The notes under the pieces: model-generated
The model's input: only the letters and a program-made list of their open reading frames with translations
Told to the model about the DNA's origin: nothing
Database searches by the model: none
Shown here: piece after piece, positions 1-6,630 of the stretch
Layout: each line of letters opens with the position of its first letter
How positions within the stretch are numbered: position 1 is the stretch's first letter
Origin: Solirubrobacteraceae bacterium
Lineage (GTDB): Bacteria > Actinomycetota > Thermoleophilia > Solirubrobacterales > Solirubrobacteraceae
NCBI GenBank assembly: GCA_025935735.1
Contig: JAICUS010000265.1
Coordinates: 1-8,002 of the forward strand
Direction: 5' to 3'
DNA: 8,002 bases
Made by a program: the position numbers and the translations under genes

Positions 1-163
1 ACCCGCTGCGGACGGGGACGTACTCGCGGACGCTCACGTTCACGCTGTCAACTGCAAACCCGTAGAGACAGGTTTCGCACCTACCGTCATCGCAAGCTCG
101 GACCTCAGGGCGACGCTACATATTTGCGCGGAGCGGGCGGGCGCCTGTACGGTCGGCTGTGAG
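1..163. other. Leader region upstream of the Ig-like repeat gene
   Basis: This stretch has fewer G and C than its surroundings around 50-125. No gene is evident. The reading frame of the downstream gene is open all the way to the window edge, with no stop between 2 and 163, but it contains no ATG, GTG or TTG codon before 164, and the translated upstream residues look non-coding. A weak -10-like TACATAT lies at 117-123, without a convincing -35. I see no tRNA-like fold. Confidence 0.35.
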
Positions 164-1489
164 ATGGAGCACGAGGCCCCGACTCCCGCCCCGCCCGCTC
201 CGGCGCCGCCGGTCGTCGTCGCCGCGCCCGAGGCGGTGGGCGGCGCGCCGCTGGGCGTCGACCAGGTGCTCTCGCTGCAGCGCAGCGCCGGCAACCGCGC
301 GGTCTGCCGGGCGATCGCCTCGGGGCTGATCCAGCGCGACGACGCGCAGCCGGCCGGCGGCGCGGGAGCGTTCAGCCTCAGCGTCTCGCCGCAGAAAGCG
401 ACCTTCCCGCTCGAGTCGGGCGTGACGATCGCCGCCCGGGTCGATCCGGCGGGCACCGGGGCGCAGTTCTCGCTCGCCGCGGGCACGGCGAGCCCGGCCG
501 CGGGCACCTCCATCGACGCGAGCACGGGCGTCGTCACGCTCGACGCCAAGCAGCCGGGCGGGACGCTGAAGGCCCAGGCCACGCCGCCGGGCGGCACCCC
601 GGCGACCGCCGAGTTCGCGGTGATCGAGAAGCCGACGGGGATCGCCTCGACCAACGGCGGCTCCAGCGGCAATCCCTATCAGGGCTCGTTCACCCACACC
701 TTCACGACGGCCTCGGGCAACCCGGCGGGGCTCAACAAGGGCAACGTCAACGAGAAGTTCCCGACGCCGACGGTGACGTCGCCGTTCAAGGGCGGCTCGT
801 TCACCGTCGACGCCAACAAGGCGGGCTCGCACGGCTGGGACCTCGACGGCTCGGGCGCGATGACCGGCACCGACGACGTCGAGATGAAGTCCAAGGACGT
901 CGACGCCGGCGACTTCATCGCCTCCGCCTCGAACCCGAAGCCCAAGGGCACGCTGCCGGCGGGATTCTCGATGGACCAGGAGTTCCAGAACAAGTCGTTC
1001 CCCTCCGGCAGCCTCGAGGCGACCGCGTTCACGACCACGCAGCACGTCCGGACCCTGGACGAGCGCAACGGCAAGCTCGTGTTCGTGATCAAGTCGGGCA
1101 CGAAGGAGGTCGAGATCCCGTACGCCGGCCCGGCCGTCTACCGCAACGCCAAGGCGGACAAGCCGACGGTCGAGGCCTCGGGTCCCAAGCCGGCCAAGGG
1201 CGACTGGAAGCGCAACGAGGTCCAGGTGTCGGTGTCCGCGGAGGGCTCGGGAGCCTCCGCGTCCTACTCGATCGTCGGCCCCGACCTCGGCTGCGAGGTC
1301 AACCTGAACGGCAAGGTGAAGATCGGCAGCCAGGCCGGCACGATCACCGTGCGCGCGGGGGACAAGACCCGCTACGACGAGGTCAAGATCACGATCACGC
1401 CGGCGCCGTCGCCGAAGACGGGCGCCCCTGCGCCGACCGACGCTGGTGACGCCGCGCCGGTGCCGGAGGCGGTCGGCGCGCCGGATTAG
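164..1489 (+). CDS. Ig-like repeat protein with eCIS/DUF4157-type N-terminal leader motif
   Basis: A 441-residue protein of unknown function. The N-terminus is a Pro/Ala-rich stretch (residues 5-30), followed by LQRSAGNRAV (38-47) and a short linker ending in IQR (56-58). I know this LQR-x-A-G-N-x-A-V...QR signature from actinobacterial proteins linked to extracellular contractile injection systems and DUF4157 proteins, where it is thought to mark cargo or associated proteins; its use here is inference. No Sec signal peptide or membrane helix is visible. Residues about 70-155 look like a bacterial Ig-like (Big-type) beta domain, with SVSPQKATFPLESG early and IDASTGVVTLDAKQPG in the middle. 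Residues 165-325 form a Gly/Asn/Thr-rich middle domain with no recognised motif. Residues 332-412 are a second Ig-like domain ending KITITPAP, followed by a Pro/Ala tail. ATG 164 is the only start in frame, and its ribosome-binding site is poor. The 3' end converges on the MFS gene. No injection-system structural gene is in the window. Confidence 0.8.
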   Translation: MEHEAPTPAPPAPAPPVVVAAPEAVGGAPLGVDQVLSLQRSAGNRAVCRAIASGLIQRDDAQPAGGAGAFSLSVSPQKATFPLESGVTIAARVDPAGTGAQFSLAAGTASPAAGTSIDASTGVVTLDAKQPGGTLKAQATPPGGTPATAEFAVIEKPTGIASTNGGSSGNPYQGSFTHTFTTASGNPAGLNKGNVNEKFPTPTVTSPFKGGSFTVDANKAGSHGWDLDGSGAMTGTDDVEMKSKDVDAGDFIASASNPKPKGTLPAGFSMDQEFQNKSFPSGSLEATAFTTTQHVRTLDERNGKLVFVIKSGTKEVEIPYAGPAVYRNAKADKPTVEASGPKPAKGDWKRNEVQVSVSAEGSGASASYSIVGPDLGCEVNLNGKVKIGSQAGTITVRAGDKTRYDEVKITITPAPSPKTGAPAPTDAGDAAPVPEAVGAPD

Positions 1490-2727
1490 CTCGGGATCAC
1501 CGCCGTGCGGGCGTCGTAGGCCGCCAGCGCGGGGAACCCGGCCATGATCAGGAACACGCCGGCCACGCAGGCCAGCCCGCCGCTGGTCACGGCGATCGCG
1601 GCGGTGGTCAGCGAGGCGGCGATCCCCGACTCGAGGTCGCCCAGCCGCGGGCCGCTGGTCACCACGAGCGTGAAGATCGCCGACATGCGCCCGCGCATGT
1701 ACTCGGGCGTGGTCGTCTGGTTGATGATCGAGCGGCTGACCGCGCTCACGCTGTCCGCGCCGCCGGCGACGGCCAGCAGCGCCGCGGCGGCCCAGATGCT
1801 CGGCATCAGGCCGGCGCCGGCGATGGCCAGGCCCCACACGATCACCGCGGCGATGACGACGCGGCCGAGGCGGTTGACGTGCTCCACCCAGCCCGTGGTC
1901 AGCGCGGCCACGGACGCGCCCGCCGAGACCGCGGCGTAGAGCAGGCCCGTCCCGCCCGCGCCGGCGTGGTAGACGGTGAGCGAGAGCACGGCGAACAGCG
2001 CGCGGGGCATGCCGAACGTCATCGCCACCAGGTCGATGGCGAACGAGCCCATCAGCGCGTGGTTGCGCCTGACGAACGCGATCCCCTCGGCGATCGAGCG
2101 CAGCAGCGGCGGGTGCTCGGTGTCCGAGGGCGCGGGCGGCAGCGGCGGCAGCGCGCAGGTCACGCCGATCATCACCAGGAAGCCGACCGCGTCGGCGGCG
2201 TAGGCGGCGCCGACGCCCAGGCCGGCGATCATCAGGCCGCCCACCCCCGGCCCGACCACCGCGGCGACCTGGTAGAGGCCGTAGTTCAGGCTCAGCGCGG
2301 CCCGCAGGCGGTCGCCGGCCAGCGCGGGGATGACGGCCGAGCGGGTGACGTTGTCGATCGTCGAGCCCGCGGCCAGCAGCCCGGCGAGCACGTAGATGAG
2401 CTCGATCGGCGGGTCGCCGGCGAACGCGCCGGCGGCCAGCAGCGCGGCCGCGAGCGTGATCAGCACCTGGGCGGCGAACATCAGCCGGCGCCGCTCGATC
2501 CGGTCGGCCAGCGCGCCCGCGAACAGGCTGCAGGTGACGATGGGGATCAGCTCCACGATCCCGAGCAGGCCGACCAGCGCGGCCGAGTGCGTCAGCGTGA
2601 AGATCTGGAACGGGATGGCCACCAGGGCGGCCTGCGCGCCGAGGCTGGAGAAGACCTCGCCGAGGATGAGCAGCCGCAGGTTGCGCGAATCCCGCAACAC
2701 GCTGAGGTCGACGGCGATCCGCGCCAT
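1486..2727 (-). CDS. MFS transporter, EntS/TMEM3 (MFS_3)-type exporter
   Basis: A 413-residue major facilitator superfamily membrane protein, probably a proton-coupled exporter of small molecules; the substrate cannot be told. Multiple hydrophobic helices run from about residue 20 to 400. The cytoplasmic loop 2-3 motif GALADRIERRR is at 71-81. A C-half signature typical of the MFS_3/enterobactin-exporter-like group, PEYMRGRMSAIFTL followed by SGPRLGDLESG, spans about 341-368. A basic central loop (about 195-222) separates the two six-helix halves. I chose ATG at 2725-2727 because GAGG sits five bases upstream and the N-terminus then reads MARIAVDLSVLRDSRNLRLL, as in relatives. An in-frame GTG at 2757 would add ten unlikely residues. 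Its stop codon overlaps the end of the convergent Ig-like gene by 4 bases. It is divergent from the coiled-coil gene, with about 50 bases between the starts. Confidence 0.9.
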   Translation of the reverse strand: MARIAVDLSVLRDSRNLRLLILGEVFSSLGAQAALVAIPFQIFTLTHSAALVGLLGIVELIPIVTCSLFAGALADRIERRRLMFAAQVLITLAAALLAAGAFAGDPPIELIYVLAGLLAAGSTIDNVTRSAVIPALAGDRLRAALSLNYGLYQVAAVVGPGVGGLMIAGLGVGAAYAADAVGFLVMIGVTCALPPLPPAPSDTEHPPLLRSIAEGIAFVRRNHALMGSFAIDLVAMTFGMPRALFAVLSLTVYHAGAGGTGLLYAAVSAGASVAALTTGWVEHVNRLGRVVIAAVIVWGLAIAGAGLMPSIWAAAALLAVAGGADSVSAVSRSIINQTTTPEYMRGRMSAIFTLVVTSGPRLGDLESGIAASLTTAAIAVTSGGLACVAGVFLIMAGFPALAAYDARTAVIPS

Positions 2728-2778
2728 GGGCGCCTCAGTGAAGCAGCGCGCGCCCACCGCCTAGGATGGGGTGGTCGA
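2728..2778. promoter_or_regulatory. Short divergent intergenic region with a possible -10 box
   Basis: This 51-base gap must hold the start signals of both divergent genes. TAGGAT at 2762-2767 resembles an actinobacterial -10 hexamer for the rightward gene and would give a leader of only a few bases before ATG 2779. No good -35 is visible. A G-rich stretch (GGATGGGGTGG, 2764-2774) just before that ATG could act as, or overlap, its ribosome-binding site. The leftward gene has GAGG just before its ATG. The promoter is inferred, not shown. Confidence 0.3.
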
Positions 2779-4074
2779 ATGTCGCAGACGCTGACACCGG
2801 CGGACCCGCCGGCGGCTCTCGGGTTCGAGCTCGAGCGCTTCGACTGGGCGGAAGACGAGCGGCTGGAGGTGACCGGCCGCTGGTTCGGCGTGCGCGGACG
2901 CCGGTTCGTCCGTCCGACCCTCACGCTGCGCGCCGCGGGCCGGCGCCGGCGGATGATCGCGCTGCTCGAGCACAAGCCGTGGGCGGCCAGCGACGAGGCG
3001 GCCTGGACCGCCGCGTTCGCCTGGCGCGGCGCGCGCGAGGACGTCACGACCGCCCGCCTCGAGGTCGCCCCCGACGTCGTGCTCGAGCTCCCGCCGCCGG
3101 GCGACACGCCCGAGGCGACCCTGATCCACCCGGCCCCGCGCCAGCGCCCCCAGCGCCCGCCTCCGGAGGAGCCCGCCGCCCCGGCCGCCGCTGAGCCGGC
3201 GGCGGCGCCGGAGGGCGAGCCCGCCGCGCCGCCCGAGAGCCGCGAGGCCGCGCCCGCAGAGCACGGCGAGGCCGACACCCCGCCCGAGAGCCGCGAGGCC
3301 GCGCCGGCGGAGCGCACGGCCGCGGCCCCCACGCGCGCCGACGACGCCCAGGCGCGCGCGGATCGGGCGATCGCCGCCGCGCGGGCGCAAGCCGACGCGG
3401 AGATCGCCGCCGTCCGGGACCGGTCGGCCGCGGAAGTCGCCGCCGTCGAGCGCCGCCTCGCCGAGGCCGAGCAGCGCGCGGAGGACCGCGCCGCGGAGAT
3501 CCAGCGGCTGCAGGCCGAGCTCACCGCCGCCCAGGCGATCCCCGAGCGCGGCCGCCGCGAGCTCGTCGAGGCGCGCCGCCGGGCCGAGCGCGCGGAGCAG
3601 GCCACCACCGGCCTGCGCCAGCGGGTCACCGACGCCAACGAGCTCACCGCCCGCCTGGAGCGCCGCCTCGTCGCCGCCGCCGAGCACGCCGAGCGCCTCG
3701 AGCGCCGGATCGCCGACCTCGAAGCCGCCGCCCCCGCACCCCCAGAGCCGCTCGCGACACCGCCGCCCACCGAACCGCCCGCTTCATCCGGCGCCACCGG
3801 GCCCGCGCCGGCCGTCGCCAGCCCGCGGTCCGCGCCGGCTTCGCCGCCCGCCGCGACCTCTTCGCCGCCCGCCACCGACGCGGCTCCCGCGATCCCGGCC
3901 GGCGGCGACGCCGACGCGCCGGCGGCTCCCATCGCGGCCGCTCGCTGGCGGCTCGCGGCGGCGCGGCGGCCCAGCACGGTCGAGGCGCCGTCGTGGGCGC
4001 TGCGGGCGTTCGCGGTGCTGCTGGCGGCGCTGCTGCTGATCGCGCTCGTCGTGGCGCTGTCCGCGATCCTCTGA
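2779..4074 (+). CDS. Tail-anchored coiled-coil protein with small N-terminal domain (hypothetical)
   Basis: A 431-residue protein of unknown function. Residues 14-105 form a compact domain rich in Trp, Phe and Arg, with the conserved-looking stretches LEVTGRWFGVRGRRFVRP (29-46) and LLEHKPWAA (62-70). I associate this domain with Solirubrobacterales-type hypothetical proteins, but only from memory. Residues 107-185 are a Pro/Ala/Glu-rich linker containing a duplicated 11-mer, PPESREAAPAE. Residues 186-317 are a charged Ala/Glu/Arg heptad-like coiled coil, for example VERRLAEAEQRAEDRAAEIQ. Residues 318-385 are a second Pro/Ser/Ala-rich linker. Residues 405-430 are one hydrophobic helix at the extreme C-terminus, so the protein is probably tail-anchored with the rest in the cytoplasm; a structural or envelope role is a guess. 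The start is ATG 2779 because the frame further upstream runs antisense through the MFS gene and reads as Arg/Gly/His-rich nonsense. No partner gene is obvious. Confidence 0.82.
   Translation: MSQTLTPADPPAALGFELERFDWAEDERLEVTGRWFGVRGRRFVRPTLTLRAAGRRRRMIALLEHKPWAASDEAAWTAAFAWRGAREDVTTARLEVAPDVVLELPPPGDTPEATLIHPAPRQRPQRPPPEEPAAPAAAEPAAAPEGEPAAPPESREAAPAEHGEADTPPESREAAPAERTAAAPTRADDAQARADRAIAAARAQADAEIAAVRDRSAAEVAAVERRLAEAEQRAEDRAAEIQRLQAELTAAQAIPERGRRELVEARRRAERAEQATTGLRQRVTDANELTARLERRLVAAAEHAERLERRIADLEAAAPAPPEPLATPPPTEPPASSGATGPAPAVASPRSAPASPPAATSSPPATDAAPAIPAGGDADAPAAPIAAARWRLAAARRPSTVEAPSWALRAFAVLLAALLLIALVVALSAIL
3229..3312 (+). repeat. 51-bp-period duplication inside the Pro/Ala linker
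   Basis: Two copies of a 33-base unit encoding PPESREAAPAE (3229-3261 and 3280-3312) lie 51 bases apart. They differ by only a few bases near the 3' end of the unit. This looks like a recent in-frame duplication that lengthened the disordered linker by 17 residues. Confidence 0.75.
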
Positions 4075-4137
4075 AGCTCCGGGATCAGGGGCGGCTCACC
4101 GGGGTATCACGGGACATGACCGCTCAGGCTGGGCCGA
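4075..4137. other. Intergenic region before the CPBP protease fragment
   Basis: Sixty-three bases with no clear terminator hairpin. An ATG at 4116 is in a different frame from the protease and gives an unconvincing basic peptide. TATCAC at 4105-4110 is a weak -10 candidate. The protease frame has a stop at 4117-4119, so its start must lie after that. Confidence 0.3.
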
Positions 4138-4461
4138 TTGCTCAACGCCGGCGGGTCAGGCATCCGCCGCACCCGGTTCTGGCCGGCCGTCGGCTGGGTG
4201 GTGGCGATCTACGTGGCCTGCGGCCTGTTCGCGGCCCTGTGGATCGCGCTGGTGGGGACCGGGCACGAGCGCGGGTTCAGCCGGTCCGGCTCGCCGCCCG
4301 GCGTCGCGGCCGCGCTCGCGCTGATGTTCGCCATCGCCGTCGCCGCGCCGATCGGCGAGGAGATCGCCTTCCGCGGCTACCTGTTCCCCGCGCTCACCCG
4401 CTGGCGCGGGCCGTGGACCGGCGCGATCGTCACCGCGCTGCTGTTCGGGCTCGCGCACATC
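4138..4461 (+). pseudogene. CPBP (CAAX/ABI) intramembrane metalloprotease, truncated by the mobile element
   Basis: This is the N-terminal half of a CPBP-family membrane protease, the family that includes Rce1-like CAAX prenyl endopeptidases and bacterial self-immunity proteases. A first helix spans residues 16-38 and a second 54-70. Motif 1 is EEIAFRG (E74, E75, R79) and motif 2 is FGLAH (F103, H107), matching the conserved EExxxR and FxxxH motifs. The later motif with the HxxxN/D residues and the last helices are absent. Homology stops at HIG, exactly where the transposon end begins at 4462. The open frame runs on to 4632, but residues from about 110 onward are read from the transposon end and antisense of the transposase, so they are chimeric. 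The likely start is TTG 4138, the only usual start codon after the in-frame stop at 4117; the start is uncertain. The protein should be inactive. Confidence 0.8.
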
Positions 4462-4499
4462 GGGGTCCCGACATCATCCGCGCGAGATCCAACGCTTAG
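4462..4499 (+). repeat. Terminal inverted-repeat-like end of the Tn3 element
   Basis: Thirty-eight bases beginning GGGGTCCCG and ending AACGCTTAG. Classic Tn3-family repeats are 38 bp, start with GGGG and end in a TAAG-like tetranucleotide (ACGCTAAG in Tn21/Tn501). As in many Tn3 elements, the TAA stop of tnpA (4496-4498 on the minus strand) lies inside the inner end of the repeat. CPBP homology stops exactly at its outer edge, which supports the boundary. Confidence 0.65.
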
Positions 4500-5608
4500 T
4501 GTTTGTCGCCACTCACACCGATCGGTGAGGTCGGCCGGGCCTGGTGCTCGTCGCCGCCGATGTGTAGGGGTCGGAGCTGGCCGGGCGGCGGGCCCTGTGG
4601 GTTGTCGAAGCGGTAGCGGCCGAGCGGGTTAATGTGCGCGTGAGCGATCGGGGCGAGGCGGGCGAGTGCGCTGTCGTCGCCCATGAGCTTCGGTTGCGTG
4701 GCGGCGAGGTGCTCGAGCGCGGCGGTGGTGTAGCGGGCGTTCCAGACCAGCACGGCGTTGACGAGCAGCTGCAGGCAGAGGGCGTGGCGGTGGTGGTCGT
4801 CCTCGTCGGCGGGCAGCTGGGCGCGCGAGCCGATGACGAGGTGACGGCGCAGGGCGTGCAGCGTCTCGCCCTTGTTGAGCTGGCGGGTGATGCGGGAGCG
4901 CATCGGTGGGTCGGCGCAGAAGCGCAGCAGGAAGTTGGTGCGCACGATTCGCCCGTACTCGCCGAGCGCGGCGGCGAGCGGGGTCTGCGGCGAGCTGCTT
5001 TTCAGGCGCACGAGCAGGAGGCTCGCCGGCACCCAGCCGCGTTTGAGCGAGGCGGCGGCGCGCAGCAGCTCGTCGTAGTGCTCGCGGATCCGGTCCGGGC
5101 GCGCACGCGCGCGCAGGACCTGGTCGACGGGCAAGCCGGTGGGCGCTCCGAGGCGGTGCAGGCGCAGCTCGCCGGCGTCTCTGAGGCGCGGGATGAACCG
5201 CAGGCCAAGCAGGTCGAAGAGCGCGAAGACGTGCTCGGTGGCGCCGTGGGTGTCGGTGGTGTGCTCGCGCACGGGGAGCGTGGTGTGCAGGACCTGCTCG
5301 AGCGTGTGGACGGCTTCGCGCTCGGCGACCGAGACGACCTTGGTGCCGTATTGGCTGTACTGATCCGACGTCCAGTTCAGGACGGTCAGCGCGCCGCGGC
5401 GGTGGCCGAACTCACGCGCGAGCGGGTCGGCGGCGGCGGCGCGGCCGCGCTGCTGATCGATCGGTGTTACCACGTTGTCGTCGAGCTCAGCGGCCGCGTG
5501 CAGGCGCTCGAGGCCGATCTCGCGCTCGACGCGCGCGATCGGCAGCTCGCCGGTCGCCGCGCACTCGAGCAGGATCCGCGACAGCCGCCGGTCGAGCGCG
5601 GCGAGACT
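4496..5608 (-). pseudogene. tnpA: Tn3-family transposase, C-terminal catalytic part (internally deleted, frameshifted)
   Basis: This is the 3' portion of a Tn3 TnpA, the DDE transposase that cuts and joins the element ends. Counting from the first codon of this frame (5725), residues 42-95 (ALDRRLSRILLE through TPIDQQRG) match the helical region ahead of the catalytic core. Then the sequence jumps directly to AREFGHRRG and LNWTSDQYSQYGTKVV (103-131), so about 200 residues carrying the first catalytic Asp (the ADG motif) appear deleted. TTDTHGATEHVFALFDLLG (156-174) holds the second catalytic Asp, and QLNKGETLHALRRHL (282-296) the catalytic Glu. LVNAVLVWNARYT and HINPLGRYRFD near the C-terminus are family hallmarks. 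The first 38 or so residues of the frame are out-of-frame reading of upstream sequence and are excluded. The stop lies inside the terminal repeat. It should be inactive. Confidence 0.85.
4501..4512 (+). repeat. 12-bp direct repeat, left copy (GTTTGTCGCCAC)
   Basis: Identical to 6686-6697 in the same orientation, about 2.2 kb away, so the two copies bracket the recombinase-transposase coding region. This copy overlaps the last codons of tnpA, immediately inside the terminal repeat. It may be a recombinase or transposase binding site, or chance; it shares the GTCGCC core with the cluster at 6631-6722. Confidence 0.5.
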
Positions 5609-6623
5609 CGAGCAGCCGCCGGTAGCGGTCGACCTGGATGCGCAGCTCGCGCACGCCGGTGCGCGAGGCGCGCCGACGCAGACCGGCCAGTTCGCTGTGC
5701 TCACCGCCGCCGTCAAGCAGCGCATCCAGCTCGGCGCGTCGCGCCGCCGGCAGCTGACCAGCCACGAGGCGCTCGACCCGGCGATGCGCCTCCGCGTGCG
5801 CGGTCGCGATCATGCGCGCGAGCGCGTCGACCGACGGGCGCAACACACGGCGGGCGCGCAGGTGCTCGCCGGCGAGCGCCATCAGCGCCACGGGCCCGTC
5901 GTGCTCGACAGCGCGCTCGACCAGCCAGCGCCCGAGCGCGGCGTGGTCGGCGTCCGGCGCGCGCCGCCAACCGAGATGCGTGAGCAGCAGGGTGAGGTGG
6001 TCACTGCGCGTCTGCGCGCGGCGGCCGTAGGCCAGCAGCTCGTGCTCGGCGGCGTCGACCTGGCCCGCCACGAACGCCAGCGCCTCCTCCGGCAGCGACG
6101 CGAGGTCGTGCGGCACGAAGCCGAGGAACCGGATCGCGCACAACGCCACGGCGAGGCCGAGCCGGTTCTCCGCACCGCGCTGGTCGAACACGAGTCGGCG
6201 GTCGGTGTCGGAGAGCGCGAAGCAGGCGCGCAGGTCCTCGACCGCCGCCTGGCGGTCTGCTGCCGACGGCCGCGTCCAGCGGCGCGTGCTGTCGAGCTTG
6301 GAATGACCGGCGAGCCCGGCGACCATCACCAGGTCGTTCCCGCGCCGCACCAGCGCGGTCAGGCACGTGTGGCGCAGCGTGTGCGCCGACAGCTCAAGCC
6401 CCGCCCGCGCCGCAACCGCGCGCACGTCGCGGTCAGCCGAGCGCGCCGACAGCCGCCCGCCAGCTCGGCTGACCCACAGCGCGCGCTCCCTGTCGCGGGC
6501 GAGCGTGGCGCGGTCCTCGAGCCACTCGTCGAGCACCTGGCGCGAGCGCTCGGCCAGCGGCCGCCCGGACAGCCAGCGCTCAACGCGCTCGGGAGCCTCC
6601 GCCGGGTCGATCGAGCCGCTCAT
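5607..6623 (-). pseudogene. Fusion of tyrosine-recombinase C-terminal domain with Tn3 transposase N-terminal (DUF4158) domain, frameshifted
   Basis: A single frame from ATG 6623 joins two families. Residues 20-130 are the C-terminal half of a tyrosine recombinase/integrase: HTLRH (81-85, with the box II His and Arg), LAGHSKLDSTRRW (104-116), but the expected nucleophilic Tyr is Trp116 (TGG) and the N-terminal region with the first catalytic Arg is missing. Residues about 133-300 match the Tn3 transposase N-terminal DNA-binding domain: FALSDTDRRLVFDQRG, NRLGLAVALCAIRFLGF, and YGRRAQTRSDHL. The linker between domains is about 20 residues. Family resemblance ends near VDRYRRLLE (331-339, about 5607), where the remaining transposase continues in another frame (ALDRRLSRILL); some 60 or more residues also seem lost there. 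The frame is also open upstream of ATG 6623 to a stop at 6729-6731, but those residues look non-coding. This may be a natural TnpI-TnpA fusion or a deletion product of two adjacent genes. Confidence 0.75.
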
Positions 6624-6630
6624 CGGGACG

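Noticed and set aside
116..1837. A 573-codon open frame on the minus strand opposite the Ig-like gene
   Set aside because: It reads as Arg/Gly/Ala/His-rich nonsense, spans parts of two well-supported genes, and is typical of antisense frames in GC-rich DNA.
1879..2778. Upstream extension of the coiled-coil gene frame for 300 codons
   Set aside because: It lies antisense to the clearly recognisable MFS transporter and has shadow-frame composition; ATG 2779 is the sensible start.
2592..3977. Long minus-strand frames opposite the coiled-coil gene
   Set aside because: Ser/Arg/Ala low-complexity shadow frames with no domain; the forward frame has a coherent domain-linker-coiled coil-helix order.
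4116..4499. ATG 4116 as start of the CPBP protease
   Set aside because: It is in a different frame and yields an Arg/Pro-rich peptide; the EExxxR and FxxxH motifs are in the frame beginning at TTG 4138.
4634..5983. A 449-codon plus-strand frame opposite the transposase
   Set aside because: The minus strand carries unmistakable Tn3 transposase motifs; the plus frame is their shadow.
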